Origin: Fimbriimonadales bacterium
GTDB taxonomy: Bacteria; Armatimonadota; Fimbriimonadia; Fimbriimonadales; Fimbriimonadaceae
NCBI GenBank assembly: GCA_026418055.1
Contig: JAOACB010000026.1
Location: 1 to 34,422 of the forward strand
Length of the DNA: 34,422 nt
Direction of reading: 5' to 3'
The notes under the pieces were generated by a model. It had not been told where the DNA came from, searched no databases, and saw only the letters and a program-made list of their open reading frames with translations. A program made the translations under genes and the position numbers. Position 1 is the stretch's first letter; every line of letters begins with the position of its first letter. Of this stretch, positions 15,143 to 23,409 are shown piece after piece.

Positions 15143-16456
15143 ATGAGACCTCGCTTGCTTCTCGCCATGCTGGCCTCGGGAACCGTGGTTGCCGGGGCCC
15201 TCGCGCAGTCCCTCGTCGTCCAACCGTGGCCGGCATCCGGAATCGCCCCTGCGGGCTCCAAGGTCGGGTGGACGGTCCGTTTGGCGGAGGGAGCGCTCCG
15301 CCAGGACGTGACCCTTCGACTGAAGCTGAACGGCCTGGAGCCGTTCGCGGCTTGGTCGCAAAGGAAGTTGCCGGGGGGAGCGATCGCCGTGGAGACAACC
15401 CTCGACCGTCCGGGCTGGCTGTTGCTCGAAGCGGAAACCAAAGTGGGTGACAGGGTTGTCGCCGGACAGGGAGGCATGGCCTTCTCGCCTTGGCGGCTGA
15501 AGCCTTGCACCCAGCGCCCAAAGGACTTCGACGACTTCTGGCAGGCGAAGCTGCGGGAGCTGGCCAAGGTGCCGATGAACCCGCGGCTCGAGCGTGCGGA
15601 CTCCGGGTCGGAAGGCGTGGAGTACTACAGGGTCCAGCTCGACCATTTCCGCGGATCGAAGATCCACGGTCAGCTCGCCAAGCCGACCAAGGCGGGCAAG
15701 CTGCCTGCGTTGCTGATCGTCCAGTGGGCCGGCGTCTATCCTCTGCAGAGGGACTGGGTGGTGTCGCGCGCCAAGATGGGGTTCCTCACCCTGAACATCA
15801 TGGCCCACGATCTGCCCTTCGATCGTCCGAAGGAGTTCTACGACGAGCTCAGTCGGGGACCGTTGGCGAACTACGCGGCGATCGGCAACGACGATCGCGA
15901 GACGAGCTACTTCCTGCGCATGTACCTCTCGTGCTACCGAGCGGCCGAGTACCTTGTTCGTCGGCCCGACTGGAACGGTCGAACGCTGGTCGTGACGGGC
16001 GGGAGCCAAGGCGGCCTGCAGACGATCGTCACCGCCGCTCTGCACCCGAAGGTGACCGCCGGGCTCGCGGACGTTCCCGCGGGCTGCGACCAGAACGGAC
16101 CCCTGGCGGGAAGGGCACCCGGATGGCCGATGTGGCACTGGCAGACGCAAGGGAAGGATCCGCAGAAGGTTCGCCGCACGGCCGAGTACTTCGACGTCGT
16201 GCACTTCGCTCGGCGCGTTCGCTGCCCGATGCTGGTGGGAGTCGGCCTGATCGACACCGTCTGCCCGCCACCGGGTGTGTTCGCGATGGTCAACGAGCTG
16301 CGCGGCGCCAAGGAGACGGTGGTGATGCCGTCCGCCGCGCACGTGGGTGACCACGGTCCGTATTGGCGTCGGTCGGAGGAGTGGCTGCGGGACCTCGTTC
16401 GAGACAGGCGTCCGTCCGTCCGTCCCTGGGGCGAGGAGGCAGGTCGTGGTTCTTGA
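15143..16456 (+). CDS. Secreted acetyl xylan esterase family (CE7) hydrolase
   Basis: 437 residues with a signal peptide (about 1-21, ending ALAQ). An N-terminal beta-sandwich (25-118) precedes an alpha/beta-hydrolase domain with the family's PKDFDDFWQ motif at 126-134. The catalytic triad is visible: Ser288 (GGSQGG), Asp371 (GLIDTVCPP) and His400 (SAAHVG). CE7 enzymes remove acetyl groups from xylo-oligosaccharides and cephalosporin C; the true substrate here is not known. An extra N-terminal domain before the hydrolase core, as here, occurs in secreted members. Its last 11 bases overlap the prolyl oligopeptidase gene, so the two are co-transcribed. Confidence 0.88.
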   Translation: MRPRLLLAMLASGTVVAGALAQSLVVQPWPASGIAPAGSKVGWTVRLAEGALRQDVTLRLKLNGLEPFAAWSQRKLPGGAIAVETTLDRPGWLLLEAETKVGDRVVAGQGGMAFSPWRLKPCTQRPKDFDDFWQAKLRELAKVPMNPRLERADSGSEGVEYYRVQLDHFRGSKIHGQLAKPTKAGKLPALLIVQWAGVYPLQRDWVVSRAKMGFLTLNIMAHDLPFDRPKEFYDELSRGPLANYAAIGNDDRETSYFLRMYLSCYRAAEYLVRRPDWNGRTLVVTGGSQGGLQTIVTAALHPKVTAGLADVPAGCDQNGPLAGRAPGWPMWHWQTQGKDPQKVRRTAEYFDVVHFARRVRCPMLVGVGLIDTVCPPPGVFAMVNELRGAKETVVMPSAAHVGDHGPYWRRSEEWLRDLVRDRRPSVRPWGEEAGRGS

Positions 16457-18488
16457 GGGGCGCTATCCCGAAGCGAAGCGTTTGGATCTCGTGGAGACCC
16501 TGCACGGGGTTGAGGTCGCCGATCCCTACCGGTGGCTGGAGGAGTCCGACTCGGAGGACACCCGTCGCTGGATCCGGGAGCAGAACGAGCTCACACGGCG
16601 GGTGCTCGACTCCGTGCCCGAGCGTGCGGCCTTCGCTGCCCGGCTGAAGGAGCTGATGGACTTCGAGCGCTTTGGGTTGCCCGTCCGTCGAGGCGACAGG
16701 CTGTTCTACTCCTACTGGGACGGCAAACGCAGCCAACCCGTGCTCATGGTGGAGGAGAGCGGCGGCGAGCCCAGGCAGCTGCTGGATCCCAACTCCCTCT
16801 CGGAGGACGGCAAGGTCGCCCTCTCTTCTTGGTCGCCTTCCGAGGACGGCAGATGGGTGGCTTACGCGCTCTCCACCGGAGGCTCGGACTGGTTGGAGTG
16901 GAGAGTCCTGGACGCCGAGAGCGGCAAGGACCTGCCCGACCGCCTGCAGTGGAGCAAGTTCTCCGGCGCCTCGTGGTTGCCCGATGGAACGGGCTTCTTC
17001 TACTCCGGCTACGAGCCTCCTTCCGAAGTGGACAGGCTCCAGGCGAAGAACGAGGGTCAACGCCTGCTGCTCCACCGCCTCGGCACGCCGCAGGAGAGCG
17101 ACCTCGTGGTGTGCCAGAGGCCCGACCAGCCTCAATGGGGTTTCTCCGGAGGGGTCTCGGAGGACGGTCGGTGGCTCGTGGTAACCGTTTGGACGGGCAC
17201 CGATCGGCGCAACCGCGTGCTCCTCTTGGATCTGGCGGACGTTTCCGCTACGGCGATTCCGCTGTTCGACCGCCAGGATGCGCGGTACGGCGTGCTGGCC
17301 AGCGCGGGTGACCGGTTTTGGGTGTGGACCGATCGCGACGCGCCGATGGGCAAGATCTGCCTGGCCGACGCCCGCCGGCCCGAGGAGCTGGAGGATCTCG
17401 TCCCGGAGTGCGACCTGAAGCTGCAGTGGGCTTCGCTGGTGGGGCGGCGTCTGTTCGCCGTGTACCTGCGAGACGCCTGCTCGGTCGTGCGCGTGTTCGA
17501 GGAGGACGGGACGCCCGTCGCCGAATTGCCTCTGCCCGGGCTGGGCACGGTGGGCTCGTTCGAGGGCAGAAGGGCCGACGACGAGGCGTTCTTCGTGTTC
17601 ACCTCCTTCGTTCGGCCTCCGACGCTCTACCGGCTCGGCGTGGAGGACCTGTCGGTACGGGTGTGGCGCGCGCCCCAAGCACCGTTCGATCCCGAACGCT
17701 TCGAGGTGCGCCAACAGTTCTATGCGGGCAGGGACGGCACGCGCATCCCGCTGTTCCTCGTGCATGAGCGTGGCTTGAGCCTGGACGGCCAGCGTCCGAC
17801 GCTGCTGGGCGGCTATGGAGGCTTCGGGATCCCCGTGGTTCCGGCGTTCCAGCCGGCGGACGTGCTGTGGCTGGAGAGGGGCGGCGTGGTGGCGGTCGCC
17901 AACCTCCGCGGCGGCGGAGAGTACGGCAACGCGTGGCACGACGCGGGACGCTTGGCGAACAAGCAGAACGTGTTCGACGACTTCATCGCGGCCGCGGAGC
18001 ACCTGGTTCGCACCGGGGTCACGCGCCCGGAGAGGTTGGCGATCCGTGGAGGCAGCAACGGCGGACTGCTGGTGGGAGCCTGCCTCACGCAGCGGCCCGA
18101 CCTGTTCGGTGCCTGCGTGCCTTACGTGGGCGTCCTGGACATGCTTCGCTTCCACAAGTTCACGATCGGGTGGGCTTGGGTTTCCGACTACGGCGACCCC
18201 GAGGATCCCGAGGCCTTCCGCTGGTTGCTCGCTTACTCGCCCTACCACAACGTGCGGCCCGGAACGAGGTATCCGGCGACCCTGGTGGTGACCGGAGACC
18301 ACGACGACCGCGTGGTTCCGCTCCATAGCTACAAGTTCGCCGCGGCGCTGCAGCACTCCCAGGCTGGGAAGGCTCCGATTCTGATCCGCATCGAGACGAG
18401 GGCGGGCCACGGCGCGGGCAAGCCGCTCTGGCTGCAGGTCGAGGAGTCGGCCGACGTGTTCGCCTTCCTCGCCGAGGCGCTGCGCTGA
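16446..18488 (+). CDS. Prolyl oligopeptidase (S9A serine peptidase)
   Basis: 680 residues, typical for the family. The N-terminal segment (ADPYRWLEE) is followed by the seven-bladed propeller and then the C-terminal hydrolase domain. The catalytic triad is Ser537 (GGSNGG), Asp620 or Asp621 in GDHDDRVVP, and His655 in AGHGAGKP. It cleaves short peptides after proline in the cytoplasm; no signal peptide is seen. The frame is open to 16347, but that extension overlaps the esterase and is not homologous. I start at GTG 16446 because GAGGAGG lies at 16433-16439, six bases upstream, an ideal Shine-Dalgarno. The start overlaps the esterase stop by 11 bases. Confidence 0.93.
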   Translation: MVLEGRYPEAKRLDLVETLHGVEVADPYRWLEESDSEDTRRWIREQNELTRRVLDSVPERAAFAARLKELMDFERFGLPVRRGDRLFYSYWDGKRSQPVLMVEESGGEPRQLLDPNSLSEDGKVALSSWSPSEDGRWVAYALSTGGSDWLEWRVLDAESGKDLPDRLQWSKFSGASWLPDGTGFFYSGYEPPSEVDRLQAKNEGQRLLLHRLGTPQESDLVVCQRPDQPQWGFSGGVSEDGRWLVVTVWTGTDRRNRVLLLDLADVSATAIPLFDRQDARYGVLASAGDRFWVWTDRDAPMGKICLADARRPEELEDLVPECDLKLQWASLVGRRLFAVYLRDACSVVRVFEEDGTPVAELPLPGLGTVGSFEGRRADDEAFFVFTSFVRPPTLYRLGVEDLSVRVWRAPQAPFDPERFEVRQQFYAGRDGTRIPLFLVHERGLSLDGQRPTLLGGYGGFGIPVVPAFQPADVLWLERGGVVAVANLRGGGEYGNAWHDAGRLANKQNVFDDFIAAAEHLVRTGVTRPERLAIRGGSNGGLLVGACLTQRPDLFGACVPYVGVLDMLRFHKFTIGWAWVSDYGDPEDPEAFRWLLAYSPYHNVRPGTRYPATLVVTGDHDDRVVPLHSYKFAAALQHSQAGKAPILIRIETRAGHGAGKPLWLQVEESADVFAFLAEALR

Positions 18489-18559
18489 CGAGGCCGTCTG
18501 CGCGGGAATTCGATCGGTCCGTTTGTGCAGAATGGGGCCATCGAAACCGGAGGCATCCG

Positions 18560-20011
18560 ATGAACCTGAAAAAGATCAAGCTCGGCTTCATCCCGGCGAA
18601 CCGGGGCTTCTTCAGTTCGGCCTTGGCGGCCAAGATGCGCGGCCAGGCGATCGCCGCCATGGAGTCGCTGGGCATCGAGGTTGTGGTTCCCAGCGAGGAG
18701 CAGACGAAGGTCGGCTGCGTGATGAGCATCGCCGAGGCGGAGGTCGCCGCCCGCCTCTTCCGGGAAGCCAACGTCGACGGCATCGTGATCGGAGCGGTCA
18801 ACTTCGGCGACGAGCAGTCGGCGGCTTGGGCGGTCAAGAAGGCCGGCCTCAACGTGCCGGTGCTGATCTTCGGCTGCCAGGAGGAGGAGACGCTCACCAT
18901 GCAGACGCCGAGGCGCGACTCCTTCTGCGGCCTGCTGTCGATCGGCGAGGCTCTGCGCCAGATCGGTGTGGCGTACACGGTGGCGACGAGGCCCATCGTT
19001 TTCCCGACCGACGAGGCGTTCCGCAAGGACATCGATTGGTTCGCCCGGGTCTGCCGCGTCGTGAACGGCCTCCGCAACGCGCGGTACGGCCAGATCGGCG
19101 CGCGGCCCGAGGCGTTCTGGACGTGCCGCTTCGACGAGAAGCAGCTGCAGAAGCTGGGCGCCACGACCGTGGTGCTGGACCTCTCCGAAGCGCTCGCAGG
19201 AGCGCGCGCGATCTCGGACGACGACCCCGAGCTGGCACCCACGGTGGCTTCGATCCGAGACTACGCGGACGTGTCGAAGGTCAAGGAGGAGTCGGTGGTG
19301 CGCAGCGCCAAGCTGGAGCTCTTCCTGAAGCGGTGGGGCGAGGCCAACCAGATCGACGCCTTCGCGATCCAGTGCTGGACGAGCATCCAGGCCAACTACG
19401 GCGTGTGCAGCTGCACCACGATGAGCCGGTTCGGCGACCTGGGCAAGCCGAGCGCCTGCGAGGCGGACATCCTCGGCGCGATGTCCATGCATGCCCTGAT
19501 GCTCGCCGCAGGCTCCCCGGCTGGTCTCGCGGACTGGAACAACCTCCACAACGAGGACGACGAGCTCGCCAACATCTGGCACTGCGGCGTGTTTCCGGCT
19601 TCGTTCGCGCGCGAGAAGCCTCGGCTCGGGGTGCAGGAGATCATCGCCGGCAGCGGCGCGGCGAGGTACGAGGACAGCCAAGGGACGGTCGAGTTCGTGG
19701 CCAAGGCCGGCCCCATCACCCTCAGCCGCGTCACGCAGGACAGCGACGGCCTGTGGCGCGCGGTGGTCGCCGAGGGAGCCTTCGAGGACAACCCGGCGGT
19801 GACGTTCGGCGGCTACGGGTGGTGCCGCATCCCGGGCCTTCAGAGGCTGTACCGCGACGTGCTGCTGCGGCACTTCCCGCACCACGTCGGCATCGTCCAG
19901 GGCCATGTCGGCAACGCGCTCTACGAGGCGTTCGGCAACTACCTCGGGTTCAAGGTGCACCACGCGAACCAGGCCGTTCCCGGCGAGTACACGCCGGCGC
20001 TGCCGTTCTGA
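18560..20011 (+). CDS. L-fucose/L-arabinose isomerase-superfamily protein
   Basis: 483 residues. The N-terminal domain begins KIKLGFIPANRGFFSSALAAKMRGQ and has a Rossmann-like GIVIGAVNFGDEQSAAWAV segment (about 72-94). The C-terminal half has AIQCWTSIQANYGVCSCTTMSRF and CEADILGAMSMHALMLAAG, the fucose-isomerase-like active-site pattern with Asp/Glu and His metal ligands. The family interconverts aldoses and ketoses with Mn2+. L-fucose, L-arabinose, or a sulfo-sugar such as sulfoquinovose cannot be told apart from sequence. GGAGG at 18549-18553 is six bases before the ATG. A perfect hairpin follows the stop. Confidence 0.8.
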   Translation: MNLKKIKLGFIPANRGFFSSALAAKMRGQAIAAMESLGIEVVVPSEEQTKVGCVMSIAEAEVAARLFREANVDGIVIGAVNFGDEQSAAWAVKKAGLNVPVLIFGCQEEETLTMQTPRRDSFCGLLSIGEALRQIGVAYTVATRPIVFPTDEAFRKDIDWFARVCRVVNGLRNARYGQIGARPEAFWTCRFDEKQLQKLGATTVVLDLSEALAGARAISDDDPELAPTVASIRDYADVSKVKEESVVRSAKLELFLKRWGEANQIDAFAIQCWTSIQANYGVCSCTTMSRFGDLGKPSACEADILGAMSMHALMLAAGSPAGLADWNNLHNEDDELANIWHCGVFPASFAREKPRLGVQEIIAGSGAARYEDSQGTVEFVAKAGPITLSRVTQDSDGLWRAVVAEGAFEDNPAVTFGGYGWCRIPGLQRLYRDVLLRHFPHHVGIVQGHVGNALYEAFGNYLGFKVHHANQAVPGEYTPALPF

Positions 20012-20031
20012 GCCAGCCGCGGGAGAGGATC

Positions 20032-20060
20032 GGGGGCGGGGCGCGTCGAGCCCCGCCCCC
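20032..20060 (+). terminator. GC hairpin downstream of the isomerase-like gene
   Basis: Perfect 11-bp stem (GGGGGCGGGGC at 20032-20042, GCCCCGCCCCC at 20050-20060), 7-base loop, 20 bases after the stop. The following sequence is GTTGCTTCCT, with no real T-tract. Confidence 0.55.
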
Positions 20061-20065
20061 GTTGC

Positions 20066-20085
20066 TTCCTGCACAACGGCAGGAA
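20066..20085. repeat. Inverted repeat upstream of hsp20
   Basis: TTCCTGC (20066-20072), six bases, GCAGGAA (20079-20085). It lies about 120 bases before the hsp20 ATG and directly after the previous terminator hairpin. It could be an operator or part of the transcription end; TTGATA at 20101-20106 could be a -35. It is not a CIRCE or HAIR element. Confidence 0.35.
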
Positions 20086-20204
20086 ATTCGGGATTTTTCT
20101 TTGATAGTCCCGGCAACAAGGAACTTTAGCGTCTCACGCTCATGTTGAAGGGATTGGACGCGCGAAGCGCGGAGAAGACAGCAATCAGACGGAGGTGAAG
20201 CAAG

Positions 20205-20648
20205 ATGACGTCTCTTGTGAGGTTCAACCCGTTCGAGGAGATGCGGCAGATGTCCGAGATGTTCGACCGGCTGTTCGAGGGCTGGCCTTGGGATCGCTCT
20301 CCGATCGTGGAGCGCAGCGCGGTCGCTCCGATGGACGTGCTGGAGAAGGACAACAAGCTGATCGTCCGCGCGGCTCTGCCGGGTGTCAAGCCCGAGGACG
20401 TGAAGGTCAACATCGAGAACAACGTGCTGACGATCGAGGGCGAGGTCAAGCAGGAGCACGTGGATGAGAACACCCGCGTGTACCGCCGCGAGTGCGCCTA
20501 CGGCAAGTTCACCCGCTCGCTGCGCCTTGCAGACAACCTGAACCTCGAGCAGATCGACGCGCAGTTCCACAACGGCATCGTCGAAATCACGATCCCGAAG
20601 ATCGTCGAGGAGAAGAAGAGCATCAGCATCCCGGTGCGCACTTCCTGA
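20205..20648 (+). CDS. Hsp20-family small heat-shock protein
   Basis: 147 residues: a short N-terminal arm (RFNPFEEMRQMSEMFDRLFE), an alpha-crystallin domain (about 40-138, MDVLEKDNKLIVRAALPGVKPEDVKV, then the NVLTIEGEV strand) and a C-terminal tail with the I-x-I/V motif (SISIPV). It is an ATP-independent holdase that binds unfolding proteins in the cytoplasm. A strong Shine-Dalgarno (GGAGG at 20191-20195) is nine bases before the ATG. The 190-base region upstream is the longest in this part of the window. Heat regulation is expected for the family, but no recognised heat-shock operator is visible. Confidence 0.95.
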   Translation: MTSLVRFNPFEEMRQMSEMFDRLFEGWPWDRSPIVERSAVAPMDVLEKDNKLIVRAALPGVKPEDVKVNIENNVLTIEGEVKQEHVDENTRVYRRECAYGKFTRSLRLADNLNLEQIDAQFHNGIVEITIPKIVEEKKSISIPVRTS

Positions 20649-20671
20649 GCGCCTGGGTGAGGCGAACGCGT

Positions 20672-20699
20672 GGGGCGCCGGCCGGGAGGCCGGCGCCCC
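20672..20699. terminator. GC hairpin between convergent hsp20 and DUF4380 genes
   Basis: Perfect 12-bp stem (GGGGCGCCGGCC at 20672-20683, GGCCGGCGCCCC at 20688-20699) with a GGGA loop. It could terminate both genes. No T-tract on either strand. Confidence 0.6.
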
Positions 20700-20708
20700 C
20701 GCGCCGTG

Positions 20709-21602
20709 TCAGAGCTTCGGCTGGTCCGCCAGCCTCCAACGAACCTCCAGTTCGCTCGCTTCGCCAGGCTGCAGTTCGGAGAGGAACCCTGTGACCTCGA
20801 GCTCCACGTAGCGGTCCGGATCGGCGTTGCAGTACACCTGGAGCCCGGCACCTTGGTCCGGGAAGGTGCCGAACGGCGGTCGCAACAGAGCCCTCATTTC
20901 GAGCCAGCCCGAGGCCGTCTTGGCCCAAAGCGTTCCGTTGCGCAGGGCGGAGCCAACCTTGAACGACTGCTCTGGGTGTCGGGTGATGCGCAGCCACCTG
21001 CCCTCGAGACGCAGGTTGGCGTCCACCGAGCGTTGCGGAGGATCTCCCATCGGGATCCAGGACGCTGGATCGGTCGGTAGCTCCATCAGGATCTCCGAAG
21101 GATCGTTCAGCTGGGTGACCTGCCACACTGCCCAACGCACGGGCTTCGGCCCGGTGGCGATCATGCGCTGTCGGAAGAAGACGACGTCCGCTCCGGGTTC
21201 GAGCGTGATCGAGCGCTCGAAGCGAACCCCGTCCCTCGCCGCGGGCTGGCTGGCCATCCAAACCCCGTTCGCGATCGCCTTGGAGCGGTGCATGGAGCCG
21301 TCGAGCTTGGGGTCGGGCGGCCAACCCCAAGACTGAGGGCTGGGCCACAGCTTGTCGCCTCCGTAATTGGCCCACTCTCCGGGGGCGACGGCGCTCCTGC
21401 CCTCCACCAACGCCGGGTTCTCCCAAAGCAGGTTCGGCCCTCCGATCCTCGCGAGCCGAAGCACGCGACCGACCTGCGGCACCACCACGACCTCGATTCG
21501 GCCGTTGGAGATCCTCCAACATCCCGTCCACTTGGCGTAGGCCAAGCGCTCGACGCGCACCGGCTCCTGGAGCGCGGGAAGACTGAGCCACAGCGCAACC
21601 AT
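20709..21602 (-). CDS. DUF4380 family protein (galactose-mutarotase-like fold)
   Basis: 297 residues. A short hydrophobic N-terminus (LWLSLPALQEP) may be a signal peptide. The remainder resembles DUF4380: ISNGRIEVVVVPQVGRVLRLARIGGPNLLWENP is the mutarotase-like opening with a carbohydrate-binding fold, and WANYGGDKLWPSPQ (77-90) carries the aromatic/charged cluster of the family. Many such proteins are encoded near sugar enzymes; here the neighbour is an N-acylglucosamine 2-epimerase-like gene. No catalytic residue assignment is safe. The ATG at 21602 has GGAG just upstream, but with very short spacing. Confidence 0.75.
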   Translation of the reverse strand: MVALWLSLPALQEPVRVERLAYAKWTGCWRISNGRIEVVVVPQVGRVLRLARIGGPNLLWENPALVEGRSAVAPGEWANYGGDKLWPSPQSWGWPPDPKLDGSMHRSKAIANGVWMASQPAARDGVRFERSITLEPGADVVFFRQRMIATGPKPVRWAVWQVTQLNDPSEILMELPTDPASWIPMGDPPQRSVDANLRLEGRWLRITRHPEQSFKVGSALRNGTLWAKTASGWLEMRALLRPPFGTFPDQGAGLQVYCNADPDRYVELEVTGFLSELQPGEASELEVRWRLADQPKL

Positions 21603-21634
21603 GCTCCAGTGTGGCCCCCGAAACAGGCTTGATG

Positions 21635-21640
21635 TAAAGT
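21635..21640 (+). promoter_or_regulatory. TANNNT leaderless-type -10 (TAAAGT)
   Basis: TAAAGT, then GGGGGC, then the ATG at 21647. It lies in the 44-base gap between two divergent genes. No Shine-Dalgarno with usable complementarity is present. Confidence 0.5.
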
Positions 21641-21646
21641 GGGGGC

Positions 21647-22819
21647 ATGAGGTTCGCCGAGCTCGCCGAGGTCCATCGGCGCCTGTTGCTGGAAGACGTC
21701 GTGCCCTTCTGGATCCGCCACTCGCCGGACCGCGAGTGCGGCGGCTTCCTCACGTTCCTCGACGAGGACGGCTCGGTGTACGGAACGGACAAGGCGGTTT
21801 GGCTCCAGGGGCGCATCGCATGGCTCTTCGCGAGGCTGTACAACGAGGTCGAGCGCCGCGAGGAGTGGCTGGAGCTGTCGAGGCACGGGCTCGACTTTCT
21901 GGAGCGCCACGGCTACGACCAAGACCGGCGCATGTTCTTTCTCACGACCCGCGACGGACGTCCGTTGCGCAAGCGGCGCTACGTGTTCAGCGAGACGTTC
22001 GCTGCCATCGCCTTCGCCGAGTACGCCCGCGCCACGGGAGACGCGCGCGCGATTCGGCAGGCCGCCGAGACGTTCCGCACGGCCCATCGCTACCACACGA
22101 CGCCGGGCCTGCTGGAGCCGAAGGAGATCCAGTCCACTCGGCCCAGCAAGGGGCACGCGATGCCGATGATTCTGCTGGCCACCGCGACGATCCTCCAGCA
22201 GGTCGACTCCGACCCCCTCTACGAGCAGGTGATCGATGCGTCGCTGCGCGAGGTGTTCGAGCACTTCTGCCACCCCGAGTTCGAGGCGTTGCTCGAGACG
22301 GTCGGCCCGAACGGGGAGTTCATCGATACCCCCGAGGGCCGCACGATGAACCCGGGCCACGCCATCGAGACGTCCTGGTTCATCATGGACATCGGCCGCA
22401 GGCGGCGCGACCCTGCGCTCATCGAGCGGGGGGCTCAAATCTTGGGCTGGATGCTTGAGAAGGGTTGGGACGAGCGGTTCGGCGGCATCCTGTACTTTCG
22501 GGACGTCCTAGGCAAACCATCCACGCAATACGAGTGGGACATGAAGCTGTGGTGGCCCCACGTCGAGGCGATGGTCGCCTGCGCGATGGCCTTCGAGCTG
22601 ACCGGAGAGGGCCGTTGGATGGACTGGTACCGGAGGGTGCACGACTGGGCGTTCGCTCACTTCCCCGATCCGAAGCACGGCGAGTGGTACGGCTACCTGC
22701 ACCGGGACGGCACCGTCAGCCATCGGCTCAAGGGCAACGGCTGGAAGGGACCGTTCCACCTGGGAAGGTCCGCCTTGCTCTGCTGGAGGATCTTCGAACG
22801 GCTCGCCGCGACCGAGTGA
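21647..22819 (+). CDS. N-acylglucosamine 2-epimerase/AGE-family sugar isomerase
   Basis: 390 residues, the full (alpha/alpha)6-barrel length. The paired catalytic histidines are visible: His238 (NPGHAIETSW) and His305 (KLWWPHVEAM), with the family motifs GGFLTFLD and RYVFSETFAAIAFAEY. The family includes N-acetylglucosamine 2-epimerase, cellobiose 2-epimerase and aldose-ketose isomerases acting on mannose or sulfoquinovose; the specific reaction is not decided here. The protein is cytoplasmic. It is divergent from the DUF4380 gene and appears leaderless. It converges on the DNA glycosylase gene, with both stop codons inside one short palindrome. Confidence 0.9.
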   Translation: MRFAELAEVHRRLLLEDVVPFWIRHSPDRECGGFLTFLDEDGSVYGTDKAVWLQGRIAWLFARLYNEVERREEWLELSRHGLDFLERHGYDQDRRMFFLTTRDGRPLRKRRYVFSETFAAIAFAEYARATGDARAIRQAAETFRTAHRYHTTPGLLEPKEIQSTRPSKGHAMPMILLATATILQQVDSDPLYEQVIDASLREVFEHFCHPEFEALLETVGPNGEFIDTPEGRTMNPGHAIETSWFIMDIGRRRRDPALIERGAQILGWMLEKGWDERFGGILYFRDVLGKPSTQYEWDMKLWWPHVEAMVACAMAFELTGEGRWMDWYRRVHDWAFAHFPDPKHGEWYGYLHRDGTVSHRLKGNGWKGPFHLGRSALLCWRIFERLAATE

Positions 22820-22828
22820 GGCTCACTC
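22814..22828. repeat. Palindrome holding both convergent stop codons
   Basis: GAGTGAG, one base, CTCACTC. It contains the TGA of the epimerase-like gene (22817-22819) and, on the other strand, the TGA of the glycosylase gene (22825-22823). It may act as a weak bidirectional end signal or be chance. Confidence 0.3.
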
Positions 22829-23401
22829 CTCTTCCGCCAGAACGAAGCGCCAAGGCAGCTCGTGCCCCTTGCCCTCGGCCAGGCCGACCCGCGGGGTGAC
22901 CCGGATCCGTTCCCAGTCGGGCTCGTGGTCCGGCCGCCAGTTCTCGGGCGGAAGGAGGCGGAGCGGGGAGCCCTCGGAGAGAAGATCCAGCCCGCTGTGC
23001 GAGCCGTCGACCCTCAGGGCTTGGGCGAGCTTGCCCGGACCGTTGAGCAGGTCGCGGTCCGAGCGGGCCTTCGGTCTGCGCGAACGAAGGAGCGCTTCTC
23101 CTGCGAACGGAAGGGCGCCTCGGACCAGCACGGCTCCCGCCCTTCCAGGTTCGTGGGCGACGATGTTCACCATCCAGTGGTTGCCGTAGCAGAAGTACAC
23201 GTAGGCGTGGCCGGGAGGACCGAACATCGGGCTGTTGCGCCGGGTTGGTCTGCGGTGCGCGTGGCTGCCGGGATCCTCGAGGTCCGCGTAGGCCTCGAGT
23301 TCGATGAGCCGCACCTCGCAGCCGTCCTTGGCGAGCCGCCACCCGAGGAGGCGGGGGGCCACGATCAGGGGGTGCCTCGAGAGGTAGGCGCGAAGGTCCA
23401 T
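22823..23401 (-). CDS. 3-methyladenine DNA glycosylase (AAG/MPG family)
   Basis: 192 residues. It removes alkylated purines in base-excision repair. The family motifs are clear: LIELEAYADLEDPGSHAHR, with Glu36 at the catalytic position and Tyr38 as the base-stacking residue, RNSPMFGPPGHAYVYFCYGNHWMVNIV, and GPGKLAQALRV. The frame is open to 23542, but homology begins at the ATG at 23401, which I use. It is the last gene of the overlapping minus-strand operon; the ABC ATPase stop is eight bases upstream. Confidence 0.92.
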   Translation of the reverse strand: MDLRAYLSRHPLIVAPRLLGWRLAKDGCEVRLIELEAYADLEDPGSHAHRRPTRRNSPMFGPPGHAYVYFCYGNHWMVNIVAHEPGRAGAVLVRGALPFAGEALLRSRRPKARSDRDLLNGPGKLAQALRVDGSHSGLDLLSEGSPLRLLPPENWRPDHEPDWERIRVTPRVGLAEGKGHELPWRFVLAEEE

Positions 23402-23409
23402 CGGCAGGT

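Noticed and set aside
13547-16354. 935-codon open frame on the minus strand
   Set aside because: It runs opposite DUF423, flippase and esterase genes that have clear family motifs; its translation is Arg/Pro/His-rich and low in family-like segments, as expected of a shadow in GC-rich DNA.
20061-20204. CIRCE, HAIR or sigma-32 element before hsp20
   Set aside because: The inverted repeat TTCCTGC-N6-GCAGGAA does not match TTAGCACTC-N9-GAGTGCTAA or the HAIR consensus, and no CTTGAAA/CCCCAT pair is present.
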